Positions 1 to 6,983 of a stretch of DNA of 9,165 nucleotides are shown one piece after another (position 1 is the stretch's first letter; every line of letters starts with the position of its first letter). Origin of the DNA: CFX2 sp014338005 (lineage in GTDB: Bacteria; Chloroflexota; Anaerolineae; Aggregatilineales; Phototrophicaceae). Below the pieces are notes generated by a model, which was not told where the DNA came from, searched no databases, and saw nothing but the letters and a program-made list of their open reading frames with translations. The stretch spans positions 1 through 9,165 of the forward strand of contig SZPE01000132.1 in the NCBI GenBank assembly GCA_030263555.1. The letters run 5' to 3'. The position numbers and the translations under genes were made by a program.

Positions 1-46
1 CTCGTTCCTGAACTACCTTCTGCCTCCTTTTCCTTATCCCCGCAAC

Positions 47-76
47 AAAAAAGTCGCTGTTTTCTCACAACGACTT
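47..76 (-). terminator. Rho-independent terminator of the aminotransferase-pckA operon
   Basis: Read on the minus strand, AAGTCGTTG (76-68) pairs with CAGCGACTT (59-51). This makes a 9-bp stem with one G-U pair and an 8-base loop, and it runs straight into a T tract (52-47). It lies about 165 bases after the pckA stop codon, with no gene between. On the plus strand the stem is not followed by a good T run, so it acts mainly for minus-strand transcripts. Confidence 0.75.
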
Positions 77-97
77 CCTTTAATCTGCCAAACTCCA

Positions 98-181
98 GAT
101 CCCCTCTCCATGTAATGGAGAGGGGACTTAAACATCTATTGTGAGCTGTTTTGATCCCCTCAGCCAAAACTTGGGGAGGGG
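98..181. repeat. Two REP-like C/G-rich palindromic units
   Basis: The first unit is a perfect hairpin: CCCCTCTCCAT (101-111), loop GTA, ATGGAGAGGGG (115-125), extended by one T-A pair. The second is a looser hairpin, CCCCTC (156-161) against GAGGGG (176-181), with an inner CCAA/TTGG pairing. Both begin with GATCCCCTC (98-106 and 153-161) and end in a GAGGGG core, so they look like diverged copies of one element. A purine-rich G tail (about 181-195) follows the second. They sit in the 3' untranslated part of the pckA transcript, ahead of the terminator. Whether they are dispersed genome repeats cannot be told from one window. The rest of 1-239 holds no credible gene. Confidence 0.55.
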
Positions 182-239
182 CAGGGGGAGGGAACTAGCA
201 ATCACCGCTTTATCAGAGGCAGAGTTAACAGAACACGCC

Positions 240-1913
240 CTAATCCAGATTGGCGGAGAACAGCTCGCCGTGTGCCAGCGGCCCGGCCAGTTCCAGTTCC
301 GGCGGGCATTCCGCCGCGAATTTCCTGAAGTTGGCGATAAAGCGCGCCGCCAGCTGGCGGTACTGATCCCAATAGGCTTCCTGGTCACTCCAGGCGCGGG
401 ACGGATACAATACATCCTCCGGCAGACCTTCGAGTCTTTTGGGAACCTCGAAACCAAATACAGGGTCGGTATAAAATTCAACCTCGTTAAGCGCGCCGGA
501 CAGCGCCGCGTTCAGCAGCGCCCGTGTGTACCGAATGCTGATGCGTTTGCCGATGCCATACGACCCGCCCACCCAGCCGGTGTTAATCAACCAGCAGGTC
601 GCGCCGTAACGCTGCACCTTGCGTTTGAGCAGATCGGCATATACCCAGGGGTGGTGTACCATAAACGGCGCGCCAAAACACGTGCTGAAGGTGATTTCCG
701 GCTGCGCCCCGACCCCCGCTTCCGTGCCGGCGATTTTTGACGTATAGCCGGAGATGAAGTGATAAAGTGCCTGGTCGGGCGTCAGCCGGGCGATGGGCGG
801 CATCACACCCTGGGCGTCGCAGGTCAGCAGCAGGATATTTTTAGGATGCCCGCCGACCTTACTGGACACGGCATTATCAATGTATTCCAGCGGGTACGAA
901 GCGCGGGTGTTTTCGGTCAGGCGGTCGTCGTCCAGGTCAATTTTGCGCGTCACCGGGTCGTAAACCACGTTTTCGAGAATCGCGCCAAAACGATGAATGG
1001 CGGCGTAGATCTGCGGTTCTGCCGTCGGCGAAAGCTGGATGACTTTCGCGTAACAGCCGTTTTCGACGTTAAAAATACCCTCGTCGCTCCAGCCGTGTTC
1101 GTCATCGCCGATCAGCCCGCGCGTCGGGTCGGCGGACAGCGTGGTTTTGCCCGTCCCGGACAGGCCGAAAAACAGCGCCGTATCCCCATCCGGGCCGGTA
1201 TTGGCCGAACAGTGCATACTCATCACATTCTGGAGCGGCAGCAGGTAGTTTAACACCGTAAAAACCGACTTTTTGATCTCGCCCGCGTAGGCCGTCCCGC
1301 CGATCAGACACAACCGCTGCTCGAAGTTCAACACGATAAACGTGCCGGTGCGCGTAGCATCAATCGGCTCGTAAGCCTTAAACGACGGCGCGCAGATCAG
1401 CGTGAAATCCGGGATATGCTGGCGGTAGGCTTCCCGGCTGTTCGGCAGCAGGAACATATTCTGGGCGAACAGGCTGTGCCAGGCATACTCGGTGATAATC
1501 CGAATCGGCAGCCGGTATTCCGCCTGCGCCCCGGCAAAACAGTCCTGCACAAAAACGTCCTTGCCTTGCAGGAAACCCTGCATCCGGCTGAAAATTTCCG
1601 CGAACTTATCGGCGGCGATGGGCCGGTTATACTCGCCCCACCAGACATGATTTTCCGAACTCGGCTCGCGCACGATGAATTTATCCGCCGCCGCGCGTGA
1701 GGTGAACTTGCCGGTATTCACCACTACCGGGCCGTGTTTGGCGATCTGCCCCTCGCGCCGGAAGGTGATTTCTTCGTACAGCGCCTCCGGCGGCAGATTC
1801 CAGTAAATGGTGTTCAGGTTCGTCAGGCCATGATTTTCCAGCCCAAAATCGCTTTTAAGGTCTTTGGCCTGATCCTGCGCGGGCGTTTTGATGTTCAGCA
1901 AATTGTTGCTCAT
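240..1913 (-). CDS. pckA: Phosphoenolpyruvate carboxykinase (ATP)
   Basis: This cytoplasmic enzyme converts oxaloacetate plus ATP to PEP, CO2 and ADP, the entry step of gluconeogenesis. At 557 residues it is slightly longer than the usual 520-540. The P-loop GLSGTGKTTLS is at 250-260 and the kinase-2 motif IGDDEHGW at 268-275. By alignment from memory with the E. coli enzyme, K215, H234 and D271 match its metal ligands K213, H232 and D269. TENTRASYP (333-341) carries the conserved Arg. R73 fits the substrate Arg65, but the usual GRSPKDK loop reads SRAAADK here, a modest variant. The ATP type is clear because the P-loop and TGW...GIGKRISI blocks follow the bacterial ATP family, not the GTP family. 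The ATG overlaps the stop of the upstream aminotransferase (ATGA), and no strong ribosome site precedes it, so translation is probably coupled. The transcript ends at the hairpin at 47-76. Confidence 0.97.
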   Translation of the reverse strand: MSNNLLNIKTPAQDQAKDLKSDFGLENHGLTNLNTIYWNLPPEALYEEITFRREGQIAKHGPVVVNTGKFTSRAAADKFIVREPSSENHVWWGEYNRPIAADKFAEIFSRMQGFLQGKDVFVQDCFAGAQAEYRLPIRIITEYAWHSLFAQNMFLLPNSREAYRQHIPDFTLICAPSFKAYEPIDATRTGTFIVLNFEQRLCLIGGTAYAGEIKKSVFTVLNYLLPLQNVMSMHCSANTGPDGDTALFFGLSGTGKTTLSADPTRGLIGDDEHGWSDEGIFNVENGCYAKVIQLSPTAEPQIYAAIHRFGAILENVVYDPVTRKIDLDDDRLTENTRASYPLEYIDNAVSSKVGGHPKNILLLTCDAQGVMPPIARLTPDQALYHFISGYTSKIAGTEAGVGAQPEITFSTCFGAPFMVHHPWVYADLLKRKVQRYGATCWLINTGWVGGSYGIGKRISIRYTRALLNAALSGALNEVEFYTDPVFGFEVPKRLEGLPEDVLYPSRAWSDQEAYWDQYRQLAARFIANFRKFAAECPPELELAGPLAHGELFSANLD

Positions 1914-3127
1914 AACCAGTCTCTCACCATGCGACGGTCGCCAATATAAATTTCGTTCGGGGCTTCCGGGTCCAGCGCCCAGCGGATACGTTTGATGCCT
2001 TCGGTGATGTCCTTCACCGCGCCGCAGTAGCTTAATCGCAAGTGGCCTTCCGCGCCGAATTCCTTGCCCGGCACGGTTACAACCAGCGCCTTTTTTAACA
2101 GGAAGGCGGCCAGTTCCTCCGAACTGCTGCTAAAAGCGCGGAAATCCGGCAGGCAGTAGAACGTACCGCACGGTTTGGTCACTTTCACACCGGGGAAGGT
2201 ACGCAGTTCGGTCATCATCACGTCGCGGTTGTTCTGGATGCCCAGGCGCAGGCTCTCGACCGTACTCTGCACGCCGGTCAGCGCACCCTCCGCCGCCGCC
2301 ATAGACAGGTTAGCCGGGCAGGAGGTGGTCTGCGCCTGAACGTTTTTCATCACCTCCACCAGCGCCCGGTTGGCGACCGCCCAGCCGATGCGAAAGCCGG
2401 TCATGCCGTAGAGCTTGGAAACGCCGTTGACGACGATGATTTTGGTTGTCTCGATAGTTTTGTCGGTATAACGGTAGGCCGAAACCGGGCGTATGCCATC
2501 AAACACCAGCTTATGGTAAATGTCATCCATAATCAGGTAGATGTCCCGGCGCTCGCACAGGTCTACCAGCCCGGCAATGAAGTCCTCGGAATAAACGGCC
2601 CCCGAAGGGTTGTTGGGGCTGTTGACGATGATGGCTTTGGTATAGCTGCTGACGGCGCGTTCGACATCCTCCAGGCGCGGCTGGAACGTGCCGTCCTCCG
2701 GCCTGACGATGACCGGGCGGCCATACACCATCTTGACCATCTCCGGGTAGCTCACCCAATACGGCGCGAGGACGATCACCTCGTCCTGAGGGTCAAGGAT
2801 CGAAACCAGCACGTTGAACAACGACTGTTTCGCCCCGGACGAAACGATGACATTCTCCGGCGCGACCAGCCAGCCATAGTTCTCCTCGGTATAACGAATG
2901 ACGGCCTTTTTGAGCGAAGGAGTTCCATCGGTGGGGACGTATTTTACGTCGCCGGCGGTCAGTTTGGCGGCGGAGCTGAGGACAGCGGTAATGGGAACTT
3001 TATTTTTCGGCTCCCCACCGCCCAAGTGAATAACCGGCTGCCCCTGGTCGGCCAGCAGTTTAGCCTGCTCGTTGAGTTTAAGGGTGGCCGATTCTGCAAT
3101 AGACCTGGCTAAATGGCTGATGCTCAT
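1910..3127 (-). CDS. Class I/II PLP aminotransferase, probable aspartate aminotransferase
   Basis: This is a 405-residue fold-type I PLP enzyme that moves an amino group between an amino acid and 2-oxoglutarate. Visible landmarks are SSGAKQSLFN (96-105), NSPNNPSG (169-176), DDIYHKL (201-207) with the Asp and Tyr that hold the cofactor, the Schiff-base Lys238 in VSKLYGMTG, and LRLSY (363-367) with the Arg that binds the substrate carboxylate. The Lys in SGAKQ resembles subgroup Ib aspartate aminotransferases of the Thermus type, where that Lys contacts the acidic side chain. That points to aspartate, but aromatic or prephenate use cannot be excluded. The start is chosen because AGGAGGGG (3146-3139) lies 11 bases upstream and the N-terminus matches the family. 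It shares ATGA with pckA, which would consume the oxaloacetate it produces. Confidence 0.92.
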   Translation of the reverse strand: MSISHLARSIAESATLKLNEQAKLLADQGQPVIHLGGGEPKNKVPITAVLSSAAKLTAGDVKYVPTDGTPSLKKAVIRYTEENYGWLVAPENVIVSSGAKQSLFNVLVSILDPQDEVIVLAPYWVSYPEMVKMVYGRPVIVRPEDGTFQPRLEDVERAVSSYTKAIIVNSPNNPSGAVYSEDFIAGLVDLCERRDIYLIMDDIYHKLVFDGIRPVSAYRYTDKTIETTKIIVVNGVSKLYGMTGFRIGWAVANRALVEVMKNVQAQTTSCPANLSMAAAEGALTGVQSTVESLRLGIQNNRDVMMTELRTFPGVKVTKPCGTFYCLPDFRAFSSSSEELAAFLLKKALVVTVPGKEFGAEGHLRLSYCGAVKDITEGIKRIRWALDPEAPNEIYIGDRRMVRDWL

Positions 3128-3211
3128 GGCTGGATTAGCCCCTCCTGATAAATCCTATTTTTCGAAAACGGCATCTGTTCGGGCGTTTTTAAAGGCGCGC
3201 TGATTAAAAAA

Positions 3212-3241
3212 ATTGTAATCAGGTTTGCTGTTTGCTGTAAA
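3212..3241 (-). promoter_or_regulatory. Likely sigma-70-type promoter of the aminotransferase-pckA operon
   Basis: On the minus strand TTTACA (3241-3236) and TACAAT (3217-3212) are separated by 18 bases, each one mismatch from the -35 and -10 consensus. The predicted start of transcription would be near 3205, giving a leader of roughly 80 bases. The surrounding stretch is clearly more AT-rich than the genes. The rest of the gap (3128-3340) shows no gene, and I see no convincing terminator for the kinase gene that ends at 3341. Confidence 0.45.
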
Positions 3242-3340
3242 ATTACCGGCAATTTCAGGGAGATCGTCAGGTAAATTCCGTGCTGATTGTCACAACCGGC
3301 GGCGCAAGCTGCGGGGAGCAAACGACATCACGACCGCCGA

Positions 3341-4822
3341 TCAATGCGGCTGGCCCGCCGGGGGTGCAGGTCGGTAAGGCAAAAACACCGTCGCCGTCGT
3401 CCCCTGATGCAGGCCAGGACTCTCGATCTTGACCGAACCGCCATAAGCATCAACAATGGATTTCACCAGCGACAGACCCAGCCCTGTGCCGGGAACATCG
3501 CGGGCGCGCGCTTTGTCAGCACGGAAAAACCGCTCGAATACATGCTCCATGTTCGCCGGGGCGATCCCCAGGCCGGTATCCTGGATGACGCTGCATACCC
3601 CACCCGCTTCCGCCTTTATCGTCCATGTGACCTGCCCACCGCGCGGCGTGTATTTGATGGCATTCTCCAGCAGATTGCGGAAAACGATCAGCAGGTGATT
3701 CAGGCTTCCATGAATGGGGATGATCGTATCCGGCGCGGCCAGCGTCAGCGCCAGCCCGTGCGCGTCGGCATGAGCCTGGTGCTGTTGTATGAGGCTGACG
3801 GCAAGCCGCACCATATCAATCTCGCTCTGCCCCAGTTCGGCGCGCCCGGCATCAAAGCGCGACAGCAGCGTTAAATCCTCGACCAGGGCGCTCAGGCGTT
3901 TGACCTCTTCATCAATTTCAACAATATACTGCGCGTTCGTCTCCTGGTCGAGCGTATCATCATAACGCAGCGCCTCCGATCTCAGGCGAATGGTCGTCAA
4001 AGGCGTGCGGAGTTCGTGCGAGGTGTTGCTGGCAAACGCGCGCTGTTCTTCCAGCATCCCCTGTACCTGCGCGGCCATCTCGTTGAAGGCTTTCCCCACC
4101 GCGCCGATCTCATCATCGCCGATGCCCGTCACACGGTAGGCCAGGTCGCCCTGGGACAGCCGCACCGCCGAGTCGCGCAGGCGGTACAGCGGTCGGATGA
4201 TCGAGCGGGCTACCCAGAGCGCGGCGGCCACCGTCACGCCGAAAATGCCCGCGAAAACCAGCAGCAGGAGCAGCCATCGCTGCAAGATCAGGGCTTGCAG
4301 GTTGTCCAGCGGAACGCTCACCTGCACGACCAAGCCGGTAAAACCGCCGCGAATCAGGTTTCCCAAAAGCGCCGCCGTGAACAGCGCCGGACGCCCCTGC
4401 TCATCCTTGCGTTCCACAACGACCAGGCCGCCCCGAATCGCGGCTTCGATCTCCGGCGCATCACGAAAACTGCTGCGGGGCAGCAGCAGGTTTTCATGGT
4501 CGTCCATGCCGTAGAGATAAATCGTCCCGTTCAGATGAGTCTCGTACTCGGCAATCAGCTCCAGCATTGATTCAGAGGGTTCAAACTCCCTTTGACCGGC
4601 GGCGATCAGGGCGCTTAACCCCTGTCGGACGAACTGCACTTCATTCAACAGCCGCTGCTCGTAATCGGCCCGCGCAGCCAGCGCGATCTGGCTGCCGGCC
4701 ACCAGCGTCAGCGCCGCAAAGCCGACCAGCAGCAGCCCCGCATAGGCAAGCAGCAGGCGCGTGCGGATGCTGGTGTGATGCAGGCGGGTTACTATGATAC
4801 GCAGCAGAGGGGCGCGCTTCAT
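3341..4822 (-). CDS. Membrane sensor histidine kinase (HAMP-HisKA-HATPase)
   Basis: This is a 493-residue transmembrane sensor kinase. A first membrane helix spans about 22-50, an extracytoplasmic sensor about 51-181, and a second helix about 182-206. HAMP follows at about 207-259, then the dimerisation/phosphoacceptor domain with His269 in SHELRTPL. The ATPase domain has the N box NLLENAIKY (N387), G1 DTGLGI (415-420) and G2 GTGLGL (445-450). All residues needed for autophosphorylation and transfer are present. The sensor region (IYLYGMDDHENLLL, then a VSVPLDNL strand before helix 2) resembles the single PDC/Cache-like sensors of PhoR/BaeS-type kinases; its ligand cannot be read from sequence. 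The start codon overlaps the regulator's stop (ATGA), so the two are co-translated, and the regulator is the obvious partner. Confidence 0.95.
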   Translation of the reverse strand: MKRAPLLRIIVTRLHHTSIRTRLLLAYAGLLLVGFAALTLVAGSQIALAARADYEQRLLNEVQFVRQGLSALIAAGQREFEPSESMLELIAEYETHLNGTIYLYGMDDHENLLLPRSSFRDAPEIEAAIRGGLVVVERKDEQGRPALFTAALLGNLIRGGFTGLVVQVSVPLDNLQALILQRWLLLLLVFAGIFGVTVAAALWVARSIIRPLYRLRDSAVRLSQGDLAYRVTGIGDDEIGAVGKAFNEMAAQVQGMLEEQRAFASNTSHELRTPLTTIRLRSEALRYDDTLDQETNAQYIVEIDEEVKRLSALVEDLTLLSRFDAGRAELGQSEIDMVRLAVSLIQQHQAHADAHGLALTLAAPDTIIPIHGSLNHLLIVFRNLLENAIKYTPRGGQVTWTIKAEAGGVCSVIQDTGLGIAPANMEHVFERFFRADKARARDVPGTGLGLSLVKSIVDAYGGSVKIESPGLHQGTTATVFLPYRPAPPAGQPH

Positions 4823-5517
4823 GGCCGGCCGACCGACGCAAAACGATAGCCCACCCCACGCACCGTTTGAATATACTGGGGGTCGCTGGGGTCATCTTCC
4901 AGCTTTTCCCGCAGCCAGCGAATATGCACGTCCAGCGTCCGCATATCGCCCAGCCAATCCGTCCCCCAAACCTTGTCGAAAATCTCGGCGCGCGTCACGA
5001 CCTCGCCCAGATGCGCGACCAGCAGGCTTAACAATTCAAATTCCTTATAACGGAGATCGAGCTTCTGCCCGTTTTTGAACACGCACCGCTGCCCGATGTC
5101 AATCCGAATTTCGCCAACGGTGATCGCCTGATCTTTGGTCAGCCCTGCCCGGTCAAATTCGACCCGGCGCAGCGTCGCTTTGATCCGCGCGATGAGTTCT
5201 CGCGTGCTGAACGGTTTTGACAGATAATCATCCGCGCCCAGTTCCAGGCCCAATACCCGGTCAATTTCTTCATTTAAGGCGGTCAGCATCAGGATCGGCA
5301 CGAGACTCGATTCGCGGATCGCCTTGCACACCTCCCACCCATCCATTTCCGGCAGCATGATGTCAAGGATCACTAAATCGGGCTTCTGGTTCAAAACCAT
5401 CTCTAAGCCGGCTCTGCCGTTGTTGGCGATGCTGGTTTCGTAGCTTGCGCCGCGCAGCGCGCGGGCGACAGGTTCCGAAATAAGCCGGTCATCTTCGATT
5501 ATTACGATCCGGGGCAT
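4819..5517 (-). CDS. OmpR-family response regulator
   Basis: This 232-residue DNA-binding response regulator has full family length. The receiver domain (about 1-120) has the acidic pair D9/D10, phosphoacceptor D52 in LDIMLPEMDG, T79 and K101 in SKPF, so it should be phosphorylated in the normal way. The winged-helix domain (about 130-232) ends in the typical RTLDVHIRWLREKL recognition-helix region and VRGVGYRF wing. The ATG is preceded at 7 bases by AGGAAG (5530-5525). It is first in an operon with the kinase and divergent from the redox cassette at 5753. The gap between them holds tandem half-sites suited to a protein of this family, so it probably controls the cassette and perhaps itself. 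Confidence 0.96.
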   Translation of the reverse strand: MPRIVIIEDDRLISEPVARALRGASYETSIANNGRAGLEMVLNQKPDLVILDIMLPEMDGWEVCKAIRESSLVPILMLTALNEEIDRVLGLELGADDYLSKPFSTRELIARIKATLRRVEFDRAGLTKDQAITVGEIRIDIGQRCVFKNGQKLDLRYKEFELLSLLVAHLGEVVTRAEIFDKVWGTDWLGDMRTLDVHIRWLREKLEDDPSDPQYIQTVRGVGYRFASVGRP

Positions 5518-5564
5518 GGTTTCACTTCCTGAAAACGCCGCTTTGCCACGCGCAGTTTTCCATC

Positions 5565-5594
5565 ATTATTGCACTACCTGGCCTGCCCAATCAA
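5565..5594 (-). promoter_or_regulatory. Likely promoter of the regulator-kinase operon
   Basis: On the minus strand TTGATT (5594-5589) is followed after 18 bases by AATAAT (5570-5565). The -10 is preceded by TG one base away, an extended -10. Transcription would start near 5558, about 40 bases before the regulator ATG. The duplicated operator-like element at 5608-5680 lies just upstream of this promoter in its direction of travel, a position suited to autoregulation. Confidence 0.5.
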
Positions 5595-5607
5595 TCCATT
5601 GGGGAGG

Positions 5608-5680
5608 CGATTTAAGGATATTTGAGGTTCCTACGAACCCCGCCGCCAACCTTAAATCCGATTTAGGGTTATTTGAGGTT
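5608..5680. promoter_or_regulatory. Duplicated OmpR/PhoB-type operator between regulator and redox cassette
   Basis: Two 22-base copies (5608-5629 and 5659-5680) agree at 20 of 22 positions and start 51 bases apart. Each consists of two direct half-sites 10 bp apart: TTTAAGG (5611) and TTTGAGG (5621), then TTTAGGG (5662) and TTTGAGG (5672). A fifth half-site lies inverted at 5650-5656 (CCTTAAA), so 5648-5670 is also a near-perfect palindrome around C5659. One-turn spacing of direct half-sites is the known arrangement for OmpR-family dimers. That the adjacent regulator binds here is inference. I find no strong -10/-35 pair for the plus-strand cassette; TTGAGG at 5673-5678 could serve as a weak -35 overlapped by the site, as in activated promoters. 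Confidence 0.6.
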
Positions 5681-5752
5681 GGCATAACCATAACGCGCGG
5701 TAATCCGGCTAAAGTGGGAAACGTGTTCACACATTAACACAGGAGCCAGCAC

Positions 5753-6298
5753 ATGACAGCTACCCAATTCGTTCCGAAGCAGGCGGTCGTGCCAGAACGC
5801 ACGATCGGCAGGCGCAGACTCAACCGGGTCAAACTGAATGTCTTTCTCGACCTGCTGCTGACGGCAGTATTCGTCATCGAAATGGAGAAGCATTTCACCG
5901 GGCTGGCGCTGCACGAGCTGCTTGGCCTGCTGTTCGCCGCCGCCTTCATCGTGCATATTGTTCTTCACTGGGATTGGATCGTCAACATCACGCGGACATT
6001 TTTCAGGAAGCTGCTGCACGAGTCCCGGTTTAACTATGTCCTCAACATCCTGCTGTTTGCCGACATGGCTTTCGTGACCATCAGCGGCATTCTCATCTCG
6101 CGCACGCTGGGGCTGAACCTTTCGCTGGGTGAGGATTTCCGGCGAACGCTGCAAACTCTGCACATGGTCGGTTCGGAACTGGCGCTGATTATCGTCGCCC
6201 TGCACGTGGCGGTGCATTGGAAATGGATCAAGGTCAACGGCGCGCGTTATCTGCTTGGCTGGCTGCCTGGGCGTCGTGAGCAGCCGCATCAGGGTTAA
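5753..6298 (+). CDS. DUF4405-like membrane protein, probable b-type cytochrome
   Basis: This 181-residue protein has four likely membrane helices (about 26-46, 53-76, 92-115, 136-158). It is built as two similar halves: HELLG...HIVLHWDW (H54, H68, H72) and HMVGS...HVAVHWKW (H137, H151, H155), with the same H-x13-H-x3-H-W-x-W spacing. Such paired intramembrane histidines suggest haem b ligation and quinol oxidation, as in cytochrome b561-like and DUF4405 families. Both the family name and the haem are inferences from pattern. The ATG follows AGGAG (5741-5745) at 7 bases. It is the first gene of the plus-strand cassette, divergent from the two-component system. It probably passes electrons toward the FMN-binding protein encoded two genes downstream. 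A non-haem anchor role is the main alternative. Confidence 0.75.
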   Translation: MTATQFVPKQAVVPERTIGRRRLNRVKLNVFLDLLLTAVFVIEMEKHFTGLALHELLGLLFAAAFIVHIVLHWDWIVNITRTFFRKLLHESRFNYVLNILLFADMAFVTISGILISRTLGLNLSLGEDFRRTLQTLHMVGSELALIIVALHVAVHWKWIKVNGARYLLGWLPGRREQPHQG

Positions 6299-6310
6299 GG
6301 AGGATACAGC

Positions 6311-6955
6311 ATGGCACACCCGGTCAGAAGACAGCATATCAGCGTTCGGGGGTTTTTCATCCTGCTGGCGGTTGTCATCATCGGCGGAGCGGTGTTGTGG
6401 TCGCAGGGCGATTTAGTCAGCCCGCTGCAAAGCACTACCATGCTCCTCAGCATGTCGGCGGAAGACGGCGGCTTTGCGATGGTCGGCGAAGAACGCGGCG
6501 CGCCGCCGGAAGCTGCCCAGAGGGACGCAGACGAAAACGACGACGAAACGACCGTCGTGCAGGATACCGCCGCACGAACCGCGCCAACAGATGCGATGAC
6601 GCTGGAAACACTTACCGCCGAACTCGCCGCCGCCGGGGTGGATGTTGAACAAGTATCCGCCACCATGAACGCCGAGGGAAGAAGCCTCGAAAACCTGCTG
6701 GCAGTGGTCAACAGTGGCCGCGTCACCGTCGCCGAGCTTGCTGCCCGGTTGAAGGGCGAGGCCGGCGGCGAAGTTAACCAGCCGCCGGGCGAAGGCAGCG
6801 AGGGAGTCCTGGACATTCGCTGGGATGAATTCGGCAGCGTGGCCTATAACCTGTGGTTTTTGCTCGCCACTGCCGTCGTCGTCATCGTCATCGCCCGCCC
6901 TATCGGTTGGCTGGTTAACCGCACGAAACGGGCCGATGCGCGCGCCATAAACTGA
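6311..6955 (+). CDS. Unrecognised protein anchored at both ends, in the flavin redox cassette
   Basis: I do not recognise this 214-residue protein. It has a membrane helix at about 14-31 preceded by basic residues (VRRQHISVR), and a second at about 180-201 followed by NRTKRADAR. Both ends should therefore be cytoplasmic, with about 145 residues outside. The outer part has a very acidic linker (DADENDDE, about 72-79). A helical stretch follows (about 97-148: TLETLTAELAAAGVDVEQV..., SLENLLAVV, VAELAARL), loosely like small helix-turn-helix-like modules seen in some membrane redox proteins. It has only two His (residues 3 and 9) and no Cys, so it is unlikely to bind haem or an iron-sulphur cluster. 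AAGGAGG (6297-6303) overlaps the previous stop codon, 7 bases before the ATG, indicating coupling. A scaffold or docking role between the cytochrome and the flavoprotein is a guess. Confidence 0.8.
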   Translation: MAHPVRRQHISVRGFFILLAVVIIGGAVLWSQGDLVSPLQSTTMLLSMSAEDGGFAMVGEERGAPPEAAQRDADENDDETTVVQDTAARTAPTDAMTLETLTAELAAAGVDVEQVSATMNAEGRSLENLLAVVNSGRVTVAELAARLKGEAGGEVNQPPGEGSEGVLDIRWDEFGSVAYNLWFLLATAVVVIVIARPIGWLVNRTKRADARAIN

Positions 6956-6983
6956 ATCGAACATCACATCAGGAGACAAAAAC

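Noticed and set aside
2513..3112. A 199-codon plus-strand frame opposite the aminotransferase, and similar frames opposite pckA and the kinase
   Set aside because: All are mirror frames of well-supported genes, without ribosome sites or plausible protein features.
3124..3321. A 65-codon minus-strand frame in the gap before the aminotransferase
   Set aside because: It covers the predicted promoter and ribosome site of the aminotransferase, and has no ribosome site or family resemblance.
3295..3350. Possible terminator hairpin after the kinase gene (CGGCGG/CGCCGCCGG)
   Set aside because: The loop is long, the pairing loose and no T tract follows.
5626..5639. GGTTC-CTAC-GAACC inverted repeat beside the first operator copy
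   Set aside because: The arms are only 5 bases, there is no T run and no second copy; it is too short to claim as a terminator or separate operator.
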